DNA of 64,000 nucleotides, taken from NCBI GenBank assembly GCA_047602365.1, contig JASGHM010000002.1, forward strand, positions 496,001 to 560,000, given 5' to 3'. Shown here one piece after another: positions 34,614 through 43,490 of this stretch. Below the pieces are notes generated by a model that was not told the DNA's origin, did no database searches, and worked only from the letters and a program-made list of their open reading frames with translations. The stretch comes from Piscinibacter sp047602365. Its GTDB lineage: Bacteria; Pseudomonadota; Gammaproteobacteria; Burkholderiales; Burkholderiaceae_C. How positions within the stretch are numbered: position 1 is the stretch's first letter; each line of letters opens with the position of its first letter. A program made the position numbers and the translations under genes.

Positions 34614-35901
34614 CGCTGCCGTTGCTGCGCGGCGGCGCGTGCTGCACGCGGTCCTTGCCAAGCCGTTTGGCGGCGTACATCGCGTCGTCGGCGGCCTGCA
34701 GCAGCTTCAGCGGGTGCTGTGCATCGGCCGGCGCCATCGCGTAGCCGATGCTCGCGCTGACGCCGCCGCCGGGAACCTCGGCGCCGACCTTGCGAACCGC
34801 CTCGAGCATGTGCAGCGCGAGCGCCCGCGCGCCGGCCGGGCCGCGCACCTGGGCGAGCACGAGGAACTCGTCGCCGCCGAAGCGGCCGACCGCGTCGTCG
34901 GCGCGCACGCTGCCCTGCAACGCCTGCGCCACCTTGACCAGCAGCGCATCGCCTTCGCGGTGGCCGAGCCGGTCGTTGACCGCCTTGAAGCCGTCGAGGT
35001 CGACGAAGAACAGTGCCACCGGCTCGTGCATCGCGGTGACCAGCGCCGCCTCGATGCGGTCCATCATCGTGCGGCGGCTCAGCACGTCGGTGAGCATGTC
35101 GCGCTCGACGCTGCGGCGAAGCTGCTCCTGCGCGACGGTCAGGTCGTGCACGTCGATGGTCACCGTGTACAGGCCGGCGACCTTGCCGTCGGCATCGAAG
35201 TCGGGCACGTAGCTGGTGCGCATCCAGCGCGGGCCGCCCTCCGGGTTGTTCGCCAGGCCGTCGACCAGCCGTGTGTACTGCACCGTCTTGCCTTCCAGCG
35301 CGCGGCGGAAGTGCGGTTCGTGCTCGGCCCAGCGGCGCTGGCCGCGCACCGCGCCGATGTGCCGGCCGAGCAATTGCTCGGCGGGCTTGCCGGCGATGTC
35401 GCAGTAGGCCTTGTTGACGAAGCGCAGCACGAACTCGCGGTCGACGTAGGTCAGCGGGTACGGGATGTTCTCGGTGAAGCGGTCCAGCCGCACGCGCGAG
35501 GCGATCATCGCCTCGCGCGCGGTGACGTCCTCGTGGATGTCGGTGGCGATGGTGAACACGGATTGCACCTCGCCGTTCGGGTCGGCGTCGGGGAACACCT
35601 GGATGCGTGCCCAGCGCCCCGACAGCGTGCCGTGGCGCAGCAGGCGCTCGTAGCTGGTGGTGGCGCCGCGGAAGGCACGCTCGAAGGCCGGGCGGGCACG
35701 GTCCCAGGCGTCGTCGCCGTACAGCTCGGCCAGCGTGTGGCCGATCAACTCGTCGCGCGTGCGGCCCGACCACAGCAGGTAGGGCGTGTTGCAGAAGACC
35801 AGCCGGGACTCGCGGTCCCAGCGGCCGATCGGCAAGGCGACGACGTTGACGAGCCGCTCGATCGGGCTCGGGCCGGGGGCGTCTTGGGGGGCGTCGCTCA
35901 T
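34585..35901 (-). CDS. Diguanylate cyclase with two PAS domains
   Basis: A 438-residue cytoplasmic signalling enzyme. Two PAS domains (about 15-130 and 140-265; VVALPIGRWDRESRLVFCN..., NIPYPLTYVDREFVLRFVNKAYCD) precede a GGDEF domain (about 275-430). Start-of-domain DMLTDVLSRRTMMDRI, metal-site VALFFVDLDGFKAVND and active site GRFGGDEFLV (GGDEF about 342-346) are intact, so it should make cyclic di-GMP. The inhibitory site RADD lies exactly five residues before GGDEF, implying product feedback. No EAL domain. No cofactor ligand is obvious in the PAS domains. Confidence 0.92.
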   Translation of the reverse strand: MSDAPQDAPGPSPIERLVNVVALPIGRWDRESRLVFCNTPYLLWSGRTRDELIGHTLAELYGDDAWDRARPAFERAFRGATTSYERLLRHGTLSGRWARIQVFPDADPNGEVQSVFTIATDIHEDVTAREAMIASRVRLDRFTENIPYPLTYVDREFVLRFVNKAYCDIAGKPAEQLLGRHIGAVRGQRRWAEHEPHFRRALEGKTVQYTRLVDGLANNPEGGPRWMRTSYVPDFDADGKVAGLYTVTIDVHDLTVAQEQLRRSVERDMLTDVLSRRTMMDRIEAALVTAMHEPVALFFVDLDGFKAVNDRLGHREGDALLVKVAQALQGSVRADDAVGRFGGDEFLVLAQVRGPAGARALALHMLEAVRKVGAEVPGGGVSASIGYAMAPADAQHPLKLLQAADDAMYAAKRLGKDRVQHAPPRSNGSVKAEAAPPA

Positions 35902-35906
35902 GCTGT

Positions 35907-36230
35907 TCAGAACGGGATGCGGCCGGTCCAGATGTCCTTGTACATGACCCAGTCGCCCATGAAGCTGAACAGTGGCCGCTTGAACGAGGCCGGCTTGTTC
36001 TTTTCGAAGCCGAAGTGGCCGATCCACGCGAAGCCGTAGCCGCATAGCAGGCCGTAAAGCAGGTACTGCGGCCGCCCGGTGGCGACCAGCATGGCCAGGC
36101 AGACCAGCGCCAGCGTCGAGCCGACGAAGTGCAGCCGGCGGCAGGTGCGGTTGCTGTGCTCGCTGAGGTAGAACGGGTAGAACTCGGCGAAGGTCTTCAT
36201 GGCCTTCGGGTCGGCGGCGGTGCTGTTCAT
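35907..36230 (-). CDS. Mpo1-like (DUF962) membrane protein
   Basis: A 107-residue protein of the DUF962/Mpo1 family, whose yeast member is an iron-dependent dioxygenase in fatty acid alpha-oxidation. The family histidines are visible in FYLSEHSNRTCRRLHFVGSTL and WIGHFGFEKNKPASFKRPLFS, with two membrane helices. Two starts are possible: 36230 (MNSTAAD, overlapping the upstream hydrolase stop) or 36200 (MKTFAEF). A bacterial function has not been assigned by what I can see. Confidence 0.83.
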   Translation of the reverse strand: MNSTAADPKAMKTFAEFYPFYLSEHSNRTCRRLHFVGSTLALVCLAMLVATGRPQYLLYGLLCGYGFAWIGHFGFEKNKPASFKRPLFSFMGDWVMYKDIWTGRIPF

Positions 36231-37054
36231 GCGGCCTCCACGGATCGGCCCAAGGCCGCTATCGTCGCATTCAACACGCCGTCCGGCGCCTCGGTCATCA
36301 GGGAATGCCCGGCGGGGAGCGTGACGATCTGCGCACGCAGCGCGGCCGCGATCTCGCGCGTGGCTTTCGGCGATGTCATCTGATCGCGCTCGCCGAGCAC
36401 GAACGTCACCGGGCAGCGCACCTGAGCCGCCGCCTGCAGGCCGTTGGCGTAGGCGTCGCAGAGGCGGAAGTCGTGCTCGAACAGGTTGCGCCCGCCATGC
36501 TCGCCACCGGCGGCGAACACGCGGCGCATCAGCGCGCGGTTCGCGCCGTGCAGCCACATGCCGGGCCCCGGGAACGACGGCTTGCTGGCGATGCCGCCGA
36601 ACGAGAACACGTTGACCATGTCGATGGCGCGCAGCGGCTGTTCACGCGCGGTGGTCAGCAGCGCATCGGACACCTTCATCGGGTAGGCAGTGGCCACCAT
36701 CACCAGTGTCGACACCCGCTGCGGCGCGCGCGCCGCCATCTCCAGCCCGATCAGCGAGCCCATGCTGTGGCCGATCACCGCGGCGTGCGCTGCGCCGGCG
36801 GCATCGAGCAGGGCCAGCGTCCAGTCGGCCAGCGCCTCGACGCTGGGGAGCGGCGGGCCGTCGCTGCGGCCGTGGCCGGGCTGGTCGACCGCCAGCACCG
36901 CGTGGCCGTGGTGGGCGAACCAGCGCGCCAGCAGGTTCCACACGCTGTGGTCGTGCAGCGCGCCGTGCTGGAAGACGATGCAGGGCAGGCCCGCGTCGAA
37001 GGGTTTGCCGCCGGTGTAGGCATAGGCCCTGCGGCCTTGGACGATCAGTTCCAT
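36227..37054 (-). CDS. Alpha/beta-fold hydrolase
   Basis: A 275-residue serine hydrolase. Oxyanion HG motif FQHGALHDHSVW, nucleophile elbow GHSMGS (S97), acid in VLGERDQMTS and histidine in PAGHSLM form a complete triad. Similar to esterase/epoxide-hydrolase-like proteins; substrate unknown. The ATG at 37054 shares a base with the metY stop (TGATG), so translational coupling is likely; a GTG at 37057 is also in frame. Confidence 0.87.
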   Translation of the reverse strand: MELIVQGRRAYAYTGGKPFDAGLPCIVFQHGALHDHSVWNLLARWFAHHGHAVLAVDQPGHGRSDGPPLPSVEALADWTLALLDAAGAAHAAVIGHSMGSLIGLEMAARAPQRVSTLVMVATAYPMKVSDALLTTAREQPLRAIDMVNVFSFGGIASKPSFPGPGMWLHGANRALMRRVFAAGGEHGGRNLFEHDFRLCDAYANGLQAAAQVRCPVTFVLGERDQMTSPKATREIAAALRAQIVTLPAGHSLMTEAPDGVLNATIAALGRSVEAA

Positions 37055-38355
37055 CACGCCACCGCCTTTTCGGCGACCTTCAGGGCGCGCTTCAGGTCGT
37101 CGATCAGGTCGTCGGCGTCCTCGAGCCCGATCGACAGGCGGATGGTGCCCGGCGCGATGCCGGCTTGCGCCAGCGCCGCGTCGTCCATGCGGAAGTGCGT
37201 CGTCGACGCCGGGTGAATGACCAGCGAACGGCAGTCACCGACGTTGGCCAGGTGCGAGAACAGCTTCAGCGACTCGATGAAGGTCTTGCCTTGCGCCCGC
37301 GAGCCCTTGATGTCGAAGCTGAACACCGAGCCGCAGCCGCGCGGCAGCAGCTTCTTCGCCAGTGCGTGGCTGGGGTGGCCCTCCAGTTCCGGGTAGCCGA
37401 CCCGCGAGATCATCGGGTGCGCCGCGAGGAAGGCGACCAGCTTGCGCGTGTTGTCCACGTGGCGCGCCATGCGCAGCGGCAGTGTCTCGATGCCCTGCAG
37501 GATCAGCCAGGCGGTGTGCGGGCTCATGCAGGCGCCGAAGTCGCGCAGCCCTTCGCGGCGCGCGCGCAGCAGGAAGGCGCCGACCGTGCTCTCCTCGCTG
37601 AACACCATGCCGTGGAAGCCGTCGTAGGGCCGGGCCAGCTCGGGGAAGCGCCCGGAGCGCTCCCAGTCGAACTGCCCGCTGTCGACCAGCACGCCACCGA
37701 TCACCGTGCCGTGGCCGGACAGGAACTTGGTGGCCGAGTGGAAGATCAGGTCGGCGCCGTGGTCGAAGGGCTTCATCAGCCACGGCGTCGTGAACGTCGA
37801 GTCGACCAGCAGCGGGATGCCCTGCTCGTGGCCGATCGCCGCGACGGTCGGGATGTCGAGCACGTCCAGCCCGGGGTTGCCCAGCGTCTCGCCGAACAGC
37901 AGCTTGGTGTCCGGGCGGATGGCGGCGCGCCAGCCATCGATGTCGCCCGGCTTGACGAATGTCGTCGCGATGCCGAAGCGCGACAGCGTGTAGTGCAGCA
38001 GGTTGTGCGAGCCGCCGTACAGCGCGCTGGAAGCGACGATGTGCGAGCCCGCGCCGGCCAGTGTCGCCACCGCGAGGTGCAGCGCGGCCTGGCCGCTGGC
38101 GGTGGCGATCGCGCCGGCTCCGCCCTCGAGCGCCGCGACACGTTCTTCCAGCACCGCGTTGGTCGGGTTGGAGATGCGGCTGTAGACATGGCCCGAGCGC
38201 TCGAGGTTGAACAGCGAGGCGGCATGCTCGCTGGACTCGAACACGAACGAGGTGCTGAGGTGGATGGGCACGGCACGGGCGCCGGTGGCCGGGTCGGGCG
38301 CCGCGCCGGCGTGCAATGCGAGGGTGTCGAATCCGGGATCCGCGGCACCGGGCAT
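37054..38355 (-). CDS. metY: O-acetylhomoserine/O-succinylhomoserine sulfhydrylase
   Basis: A 433-residue PLP enzyme of the Cys/Met metabolism family, making homocysteine from O-acylhomoserine and sulfide. Family motifs: YSRISNPTNAVLEERVAALEGG, ASSALYGGSHNLLHYTL, VDSTFTTPWLMKPFDHGADLIFHSATKFLSGHG with Schiff-base K210, and LANVGDCRSLVIHPASTTH. Length (433) favours the O-acetylhomoserine type (MetY) over MetB/MetC. First gene of a minus-strand operon with the hydrolase and the Mpo1-like gene. Confidence 0.9.
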   Translation of the reverse strand: MPGAADPGFDTLALHAGAAPDPATGARAVPIHLSTSFVFESSEHAASLFNLERSGHVYSRISNPTNAVLEERVAALEGGAGAIATASGQAALHLAVATLAGAGSHIVASSALYGGSHNLLHYTLSRFGIATTFVKPGDIDGWRAAIRPDTKLLFGETLGNPGLDVLDIPTVAAIGHEQGIPLLVDSTFTTPWLMKPFDHGADLIFHSATKFLSGHGTVIGGVLVDSGQFDWERSGRFPELARPYDGFHGMVFSEESTVGAFLLRARREGLRDFGACMSPHTAWLILQGIETLPLRMARHVDNTRKLVAFLAAHPMISRVGYPELEGHPSHALAKKLLPRGCGSVFSFDIKGSRAQGKTFIESLKLFSHLANVGDCRSLVIHPASTTHFRMDDAALAQAGIAPGTIRLSIGLEDADDLIDDLKRALKVAEKAVA

Positions 38356-38394
38356 GGGGTCTCCTCTAAGCTGTATTCGCCAGGAATTGTGGGC

Positions 38395-38400
38395 TATATT
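38395..38400 (+). promoter_or_regulatory. -10 element of the CBS-protein promoter
   Basis: TATATT 30 bases before the start codon at 38430, followed by a GAGGAG ribosome site. It lies in the short divergent gap with metY. Confidence 0.4.
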
Positions 38401-38429
38401 GGGCCGCGGCTTGCGACGAGGAGACGATC

Positions 38430-38894
38430 ATGAAGGTCAGCGACATCCTGCGCGTGAAGGGCGGAACGCTCTACACGGTCAGTCCGGACGAGGCCCTGTC
38501 GGTCGGGCTCAAGACCATGTCCGATCGAGACATCGGCTCGCTGGTCGTGATGAATCACGGCGAGTTGGCGGGCATGCTCACTTTCCGCGAGGTCATCCAG
38601 GCGATCGTCAAGAATGGCGGCACGGTGGGCACGACCAGCATCCGCAGCGTGATGGACGATCACCCGCTGACCTGCACCCCCGAGACCGAGATCGACGAGG
38701 TGCGCCGCATGATGCTCGAGCGCCACGCACGCTACATGCCGGTGATGGAGCAGCGCACGCTGATGGGCGTGATCTCGTTCTACGACGTGGCCAAGGCGGT
38801 GGTCGACAGCCAGGACTTCGAGAACCGCATGCTCAAGGCCTACATCCGCGACTGGCCGGTGGAAGAGGCCGGCACGCAGTCGACCCCGAGCTGA
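38430..38894 (+). CDS. CBS-domain-pair protein
   Basis: A 154-residue protein composed of two CBS domains (VSDILRVKGGTLYTVSPDEALSVGL..., SIRSVMDDHPLTCTPETEIDEVRRMML) with the family turn MSDRDIGSLVVMNHGELAGMLTFREV. CBS pairs bind adenosyl ligands such as AMP, ATP or SAM and act as energy or redox sensors. No effector domain is attached, so its target is unknown. Confidence 0.9.
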   Translation: MKVSDILRVKGGTLYTVSPDEALSVGLKTMSDRDIGSLVVMNHGELAGMLTFREVIQAIVKNGGTVGTTSIRSVMDDHPLTCTPETEIDEVRRMMLERHARYMPVMEQRTLMGVISFYDVAKAVVDSQDFENRMLKAYIRDWPVEEAGTQSTPS

Positions 38895-38913
38895 GCGGCT
38901 GCAGGGCGCCGAC

Positions 38914-38919
38914 TAGAAT
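38914..38919 (+). promoter_or_regulatory. -10 element placed for a leaderless aroC transcript
   Basis: TAGAAT, then CGGCGC, then ATG at 38926: the same layout as before tsaD. Confidence 0.45.
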
Positions 38920-38925
38920 CGGCGC

Positions 38926-40026
38926 ATGTCCGGCAGCACCCTCGGCGAACTCTTCCGCGTCACCAACTTCGGCGAGTCGCACGGGCCGGCGATCGGCTGC
39001 GTGATCGACGGCTGCCCGCCGGGCATGGAACTGTCGGAAGCCGACATCCAGCCCGAGCTCGACCGCCGCCGCCCGGGCACCAGCCGGCACGTGACCCAGC
39101 GCAACGAGCCTGATGCCGTCGAGATCCTGTCCGGCGTCTACGAGGGCAAGACCACGGGCACGCCGATCTGCCTGCTGATCCGCAACACCGACCAGCGCAG
39201 CAAGGACTACGGCAACATCGTCCAGACCTTCCGGCCCGGGCATGCCGACTACACCTACTTCGAGAAATACGGTCTGCGCGACCCACGCGGCGGCGGCCGC
39301 TCCTCGGCACGGCTGACCGCACCGATGGTCGGCGCCGGGGCAGTAGCGCGCAAGTGGCTGAAGGAGAAGTTCGGTACCCGCTTCGTCGGCCACATGACCC
39401 AGCTCGGCGAGATCGTGATTCCCTTCGAGGGCGAGCAGCACATCCCGGACAACCCGTTCTTCGCCGCCAACGCCAGCGATATCCCGCGCCTCGAGGCCTA
39501 CATGGACGAGTTGCGCAAGGCCGGCGACAGCTGCGGCGCACGCATCGCGGTGGCGGCCCGCAACGTGCCGGTGGGCCTGGGCGAGCCGCTGTTCGACAAG
39601 CTCGACGCCGACATCGCCTACGCGATGATGGGCATCAACGCCGTCAAGGGTGTCGAGATCGGCGCTGGTTTCGCCAGCGTGGCGCAGCTCGGCACGCAGC
39701 ACGGTGACGAGCTGACGCCGCAGGGCTTCGCCAGCAACAACGCCGGTGGCGTGCTGGGCGGCATCTCGACCGGGCAGGACATCACCGTCAGCATCGCGAT
39801 CAAGCCGACCAGCTCGATCCGCAGCCCGCGCCGCTCGATCGACCTGAACGGCCAGCCGGCGACGGTGGAGACCTTCGGCCGCCACGACCCCTGCGTCGGC
39901 ATCCGCGCCACGCCGATTGCCGAGGCCATGCTGGCGCTGGTGCTGATGGACCATGCGCTGCGGCACCGTGCCCAGTGCGGCGACGTGCGGCCGACACTGG
40001 CTGCCATCCCGGGCCGGATCGGCTGA
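38926..40026 (+). CDS. aroC: Chorismate synthase
   Basis: A 366-residue FMN-dependent enzyme for the last shikimate step, EPSP to chorismate. Signatures: GELFRVTNFGESHGPAIGCVIDGCPPGM, RRRPGTSRHVTQRNEPD, RPGHADYTYFEKYGLRDPRGGGRSSARLTA, and the C-terminal GRHDPCVGIRATPIAEAM. Length and motifs are complete. Confidence 0.97.
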   Translation: MSGSTLGELFRVTNFGESHGPAIGCVIDGCPPGMELSEADIQPELDRRRPGTSRHVTQRNEPDAVEILSGVYEGKTTGTPICLLIRNTDQRSKDYGNIVQTFRPGHADYTYFEKYGLRDPRGGGRSSARLTAPMVGAGAVARKWLKEKFGTRFVGHMTQLGEIVIPFEGEQHIPDNPFFAANASDIPRLEAYMDELRKAGDSCGARIAVAARNVPVGLGEPLFDKLDADIAYAMMGINAVKGVEIGAGFASVAQLGTQHGDELTPQGFASNNAGGVLGGISTGQDITVSIAIKPTSSIRSPRRSIDLNGQPATVETFGRHDPCVGIRATPIAEAMLALVLMDHALRHRAQCGDVRPTLAAIPGRIG

Positions 40027-40084
40027 CAGGCGCCGCAACTCGCGCGGCGGCACGAACAGGGCGGTTTCTCCGCCACATATTCCC

Positions 40085-40112
40085 TCAAGTTCTGCGGTGC
40101 AAGTGCCGAGAA
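40085..40112 (+). promoter_or_regulatory. Candidate sigma-28 (FliA) promoter for the chemoreceptor
   Basis: TCAA, 16 bases, then GCCGAGAA, compared with the FliA consensus TAAA-N15-GCCGATAA: seven of eight in the -10 element, with spacing one base long. Chemoreceptor genes are usual FliA targets. Confidence 0.35.
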
Positions 40113-40124
40113 TGACGGCATTCG

Positions 40125-40153
40125 TCACATGAAATCACTAGTGATCCATGTGA
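40125..40153. repeat. 29-base palindrome upstream of the chemoreceptor gene
   Basis: TCACATG at 40125-40131 mirrors CATGTGA at 40147-40153, around a perfect 12-base palindrome ATCACTAGTGAT. Only three unpaired spacer bases break the symmetry. It ends 32 bases before the start codon, downstream of the candidate FliA promoter. With no loop it looks like a dimeric-protein operator rather than an RNA hairpin. The protein is unknown. Confidence 0.6.
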
Positions 40154-40185
40154 TGACAGTCCTCATCCTCACCTGAAGAAGTGCC

Positions 40186-42180
40186 ATGAACCACGCAGTA
40201 GCAACAGGGGGTGATCGCCGTATGGGCTCCGGCGGTCTGATCGAGTTCTTCCGCCATCACGGCGCCTGGGCGCCCGGCGTCCGCTTGTTCCGCCGCATCC
40301 AGTTCCGCACCAAGGCAGCCATCATCTCGGCGGTCTTCATCGTTCCGCTGGTGCTGGTCTCGGTGGCCTTGTGGGGTGCCCAGATGGACGTGATCGATTT
40401 CGCCGTCAAGGAGCGCCAGGGCGTCGCGGCGATGAGCAAGGTGGCGCATTTCTACAACGAACTGACCAATGCCCGCAATGCGACACGCGCGACGCTCGGC
40501 GGCTTCGATGCCAAGGCCGACTATGCGGCCGCGCGCGCCCATGCCGACGAAGCGCTGGTGGCGCTGGAGAAGCACCTGAAGGAGAGCGGCGATCCGCTGG
40601 TGCTGCAGCCGCTGACCACCAAGCTGACCCAGGCCTGGGCCGCGACGGCGAGCGCACCGAACGGCGTCGACGCCCAGGGGCACACGGTGTTCGGCCCGGT
40701 GGTGGCTTCCGCGCGCGAACTGGTGGCCAAGATGGGGGACGACTCCAACCTGGTGCTCGATCCGGATGTCGACAGCTTCTACGTGATCAACGCCATGGTG
40801 CTGACCATGCCGAAGTTGATGGAGGATGCCGGCCAGGTCTGGGGCTGGAGCACCTACGCCGCCGCCAAGGGCTCGCTCGACAAGAAGCAGTCGTCGGAGT
40901 TCGGCATCCGTGCCGCCACCGCGGGTTCCGGCGCGTCCGACCTGCGCGACTACATCGGCCGGGCGGCAGCCTACAACGCGTCGATCAAGACCAGCGTGCC
41001 GCTCGGTGCGCTCGACAAGCTCGAGGCGTTCCGCAAGCAGGCGGTGGGCGCGGTGATCGACGGCAAGGACACCGACGCAGCGACGCTGTACGCCGCCGGC
41101 AAGGCGGCCGTGACCGACCTGGACGGGCTCTATGACCGTGCCTTGCCGGTCATCGACGAACTGCTGGCAGCCCGCATCGGCGCGGCGCAGCACAAGCTCT
41201 GGTCGCTGTCGGCGGTGGTCGTCGTCTGCGTCGCGATCGGCATCTATCTCTTCTACTCGTTCTTCCTCGTCACCCACGGCGGCCTGCGCGAGGTGCAGAA
41301 GCACCTGGAGGCAATGACCGCCGGCGACCTGACGACGCATCCGCGCCCCTGGGGCAACGACGAGGCGGCCCGCCTGATGGGCTCGCTGGCCGACATGCAG
41401 CAGTCGCTGCGCGGCATCGTCGGCAAGGTGCGCGGGTCGTCGGAGAGCATCGTGCACTCGACGGCGGAGATCTCCGACGGTGCGATGGACCTGTCCGGTC
41501 GCACCGAGCAGGCGGCGGCCAATCTGCAGCAGTCGGCCGCGGCGATGGACCAGATCTCCTCGACCGTGCAGGCAACCTCCGATCAGGCGCAGCAGGCCGC
41601 CGTGATCGCCCGCGGCAATGCGACAACCGCCGAGCGCGGCGGCGAGATCATCGGCACGATGGTGACGACGATGGAGGGCATCCATGCCTCGTCGACCCGC
41701 ATCGGCGACATCATCGGCGTGATCGACGGCATTGCCTTCCAGACCAACATCCTGGCGCTCAACGCCGCGGTCGAGGCCGCGCGTGCCGGCGAGGCCGGGC
41801 GTGGCTTCGCGGTCGTTGCCTCCGAGGTGCGCGCGCTGGCGCAGCGTTCGGCCGAGGCGGCCAAGGAGATCAAGGGCCTGATCACCGAGAGCGTCGAGCA
41901 GGTGGCCGGTGGCACGAAGATCGTGCGCGACGCGGGCACGACGATCGGCCAGATCGTCAGCAGCGCGAACGAGGTCAACCGCCTGCTGGCGGCCATCGCC
42001 AACGGCGCCAACGAGCAGGCCACCGGTGTCAGCCAGACCGCGCAGGCGGTGCAGGACCTGGACAGCATGACGCAGCAGAACTCGGCGCTGGTCGAGGAAA
42101 CCGCGGCCGCCGCCGCCTCGCTCAAGGAGCAGGCGGTGCGCCTGGCCGAGGAAGTCTCGCGCTTCAGGCTGCCGGCCTGA
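40186..42180 (+). CDS. Methyl-accepting chemotaxis protein
   Basis: A 664-residue transmembrane chemoreceptor. TM1 at about 44-63 and TM2 at about 338-362 bound a periplasmic sensor of roughly 270 helical residues with no family I recognise. A HAMP-like stretch (HLEAMTAGDLTTHPRPWGNDEAARLMGSLADMQ) leads into the signalling domain. Its conserved tip reads IAFQTNILALNAAVEAARAGEAGRGFAVVASEVR. There is no CheB/CheR-binding pentapeptide at the C-terminus (ends SRFRLPA). Ligand unknown. Confidence 0.92.
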   Translation: MNHAVATGGDRRMGSGGLIEFFRHHGAWAPGVRLFRRIQFRTKAAIISAVFIVPLVLVSVALWGAQMDVIDFAVKERQGVAAMSKVAHFYNELTNARNATRATLGGFDAKADYAAARAHADEALVALEKHLKESGDPLVLQPLTTKLTQAWAATASAPNGVDAQGHTVFGPVVASARELVAKMGDDSNLVLDPDVDSFYVINAMVLTMPKLMEDAGQVWGWSTYAAAKGSLDKKQSSEFGIRAATAGSGASDLRDYIGRAAAYNASIKTSVPLGALDKLEAFRKQAVGAVIDGKDTDAATLYAAGKAAVTDLDGLYDRALPVIDELLAARIGAAQHKLWSLSAVVVVCVAIGIYLFYSFFLVTHGGLREVQKHLEAMTAGDLTTHPRPWGNDEAARLMGSLADMQQSLRGIVGKVRGSSESIVHSTAEISDGAMDLSGRTEQAAANLQQSAAAMDQISSTVQATSDQAQQAAVIARGNATTAERGGEIIGTMVTTMEGIHASSTRIGDIIGVIDGIAFQTNILALNAAVEAARAGEAGRGFAVVASEVRALAQRSAEAAKEIKGLITESVEQVAGGTKIVRDAGTTIGQIVSSANEVNRLLAAIANGANEQATGVSQTAQAVQDLDSMTQQNSALVEETAAAAASLKEQAVRLAEEVSRFRLPA

Positions 42181-42194
42181 CGTTCCATCGCCCC

Positions 42195-42222
42195 GCGCCG
42201 TCCGTCCGTCGGACGGCGGCGC
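42195..42222 (+). repeat. GC-rich hairpin after the chemoreceptor gene
   Basis: CCGTCCG (42198-42204) and CGGACGG (42210-42216) around a five-base loop, extendable with flanking GCG/CGC. No T-run follows, so it may be a transcript 3' end structure rather than a complete terminator. The rest of 42223-42328 shows no gene. Confidence 0.4.
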
Positions 42223-42328
42223 AGTCTGTCGCCCCGCCTCTGCAGCCTGTCGCATGCGGGATGGAGAAAACGCACAACGTTCCTAGACTGGCCGCGCTTC
42301 ACGAGAGCGAACCAGGGAGGAACGGGAC

Positions 42329-43480
42329 ATGCGAAAGTCGATCTGGCTGGGCGGGGCGGGTCTGTTGGTGGTGGTGGCGGCGCTGGGTGCCGCAAAGATG
42401 GGCGGCCTGGGCGGCGCCGCGAAGGATTCCAAGCCGGCCGAGCCGACGCTCGAGTTCACCGCCCGCGAGGTGGTGCAGCCGCAGCCGGCCAGCCTGCCAT
42501 TGCGGCTGACCTTCTCCGGCCCGCTGGTGGCGCCGCAGAGCGCCGTGCTGCGCGCCAAGGCCACCGGCACGCTGCTGTCGCTGTCGGTCGGCGAGGGCAG
42601 CCGGGTGCGCGCCGGTCAGGCGATCGGTCAGATCGACCTGGCCGACCTCGGCAGCCGCGTCGCCGAACGCTCGGCGACGGTGGAGTCGGCCCGCGCGCAG
42701 TATGCCCAGGCCGAGCGGGTGCATGCCTCCAACCAGCGCCTGGCCGACCAGCAGTTCATCTCGCCGACCGCGCTCGACGCGTCGCGCTCGACGCTGGATG
42801 CCGCCAAGGCCGGCCTCGACGCCGCCCAGGCCCAGTTGGCGATCGCCCGCCAGGGGCTGCGCGACGGCGCGCTGGTCGCGCCGATCGCCGGCCTGGTCGC
42901 CAAGCGCCACGCAGTGCCCGGCGAGAAGCTGGCGATGGAGCAGCCGGTGCTGACCATCGTCGACCTGGCCTCGCTGGAACTGGCCGGCAGCGTCGGCACC
43001 CACGAGGTCGCGCTGTTGTCGCCGGGCCTGCCGGTTCAGCTGCGCGTCGAAGGCGTGGACGAAGCCGTCGAGGGCCGGCTCGAGCGCATCGCGCCGGCAG
43101 CCGAGGCCGGCACGCGGGCGATCGGCGTCACCGTGGTCGTCGCCAACCCGAAGGAACGGCTGCGCGCCGGCCAGTACGCGGTGGCCGCGGTGACGCTGCC
43201 CGACCCGGTGCAGCGGCTGACGCTGCCGGTGTCGGCCGTCATCGGCGCGGCCGGCGCGAGCCAGGTCTGGGTCATCGAAGGCGGCGTGCTGGCGCGCCGC
43301 GCCGTCACGCTGGGGCGGCGCGACGAGGCGCAGGGCCGCGTCGAGGTGGTCTCCGGCCTGGCGCCCGGCGCCCAGGTGCTGGCGGCGCGCTTCGACAGCC
43401 TGCGCGAGGGCAGCAAGGCGGCCGTGGTGGCGCGTGCCGCCGCGGTGGCCTCGGCCGCATCGTCCAGCGTGCTGCGCTGA
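42329..43480 (+). CDS. RND efflux periplasmic adaptor subunit
   Basis: A 383-residue AcrA/MexA-type membrane fusion protein. A membrane-anchoring N-terminus (SIWLGGAGLLVVVAALGAA) is followed by the lipoyl half AKATGTLLSLSVGEGSRVRAGQAIGQID, a short coiled-coil hairpin (about 115-170), the second lipoyl half GALVAPIAGLVAKRHAVPGEKL, and the beta-barrel and membrane-proximal domains. It lies ten bases before the pump gene. No outer-membrane factor gene follows; TolC or similar is presumably elsewhere. Confidence 0.9.
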   Translation: MRKSIWLGGAGLLVVVAALGAAKMGGLGGAAKDSKPAEPTLEFTAREVVQPQPASLPLRLTFSGPLVAPQSAVLRAKATGTLLSLSVGEGSRVRAGQAIGQIDLADLGSRVAERSATVESARAQYAQAERVHASNQRLADQQFISPTALDASRSTLDAAKAGLDAAQAQLAIARQGLRDGALVAPIAGLVAKRHAVPGEKLAMEQPVLTIVDLASLELAGSVGTHEVALLSPGLPVQLRVEGVDEAVEGRLERIAPAAEAGTRAIGVTVVVANPKERLRAGQYAVAAVTLPDPVQRLTLPVSAVIGAAGASQVWVIEGGVLARRAVTLGRRDEAQGRVEVVSGLAPGAQVLAARFDSLREGSKAAVVARAAAVASAASSSVLR

Positions 43481-43490
43481 GGAGCCGGCC

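Noticed and set aside
42195..42222. Rho-independent terminator after the first chemoreceptor
   Set aside because: The hairpin is good but no T-run follows; it is recorded as a hairpin only.
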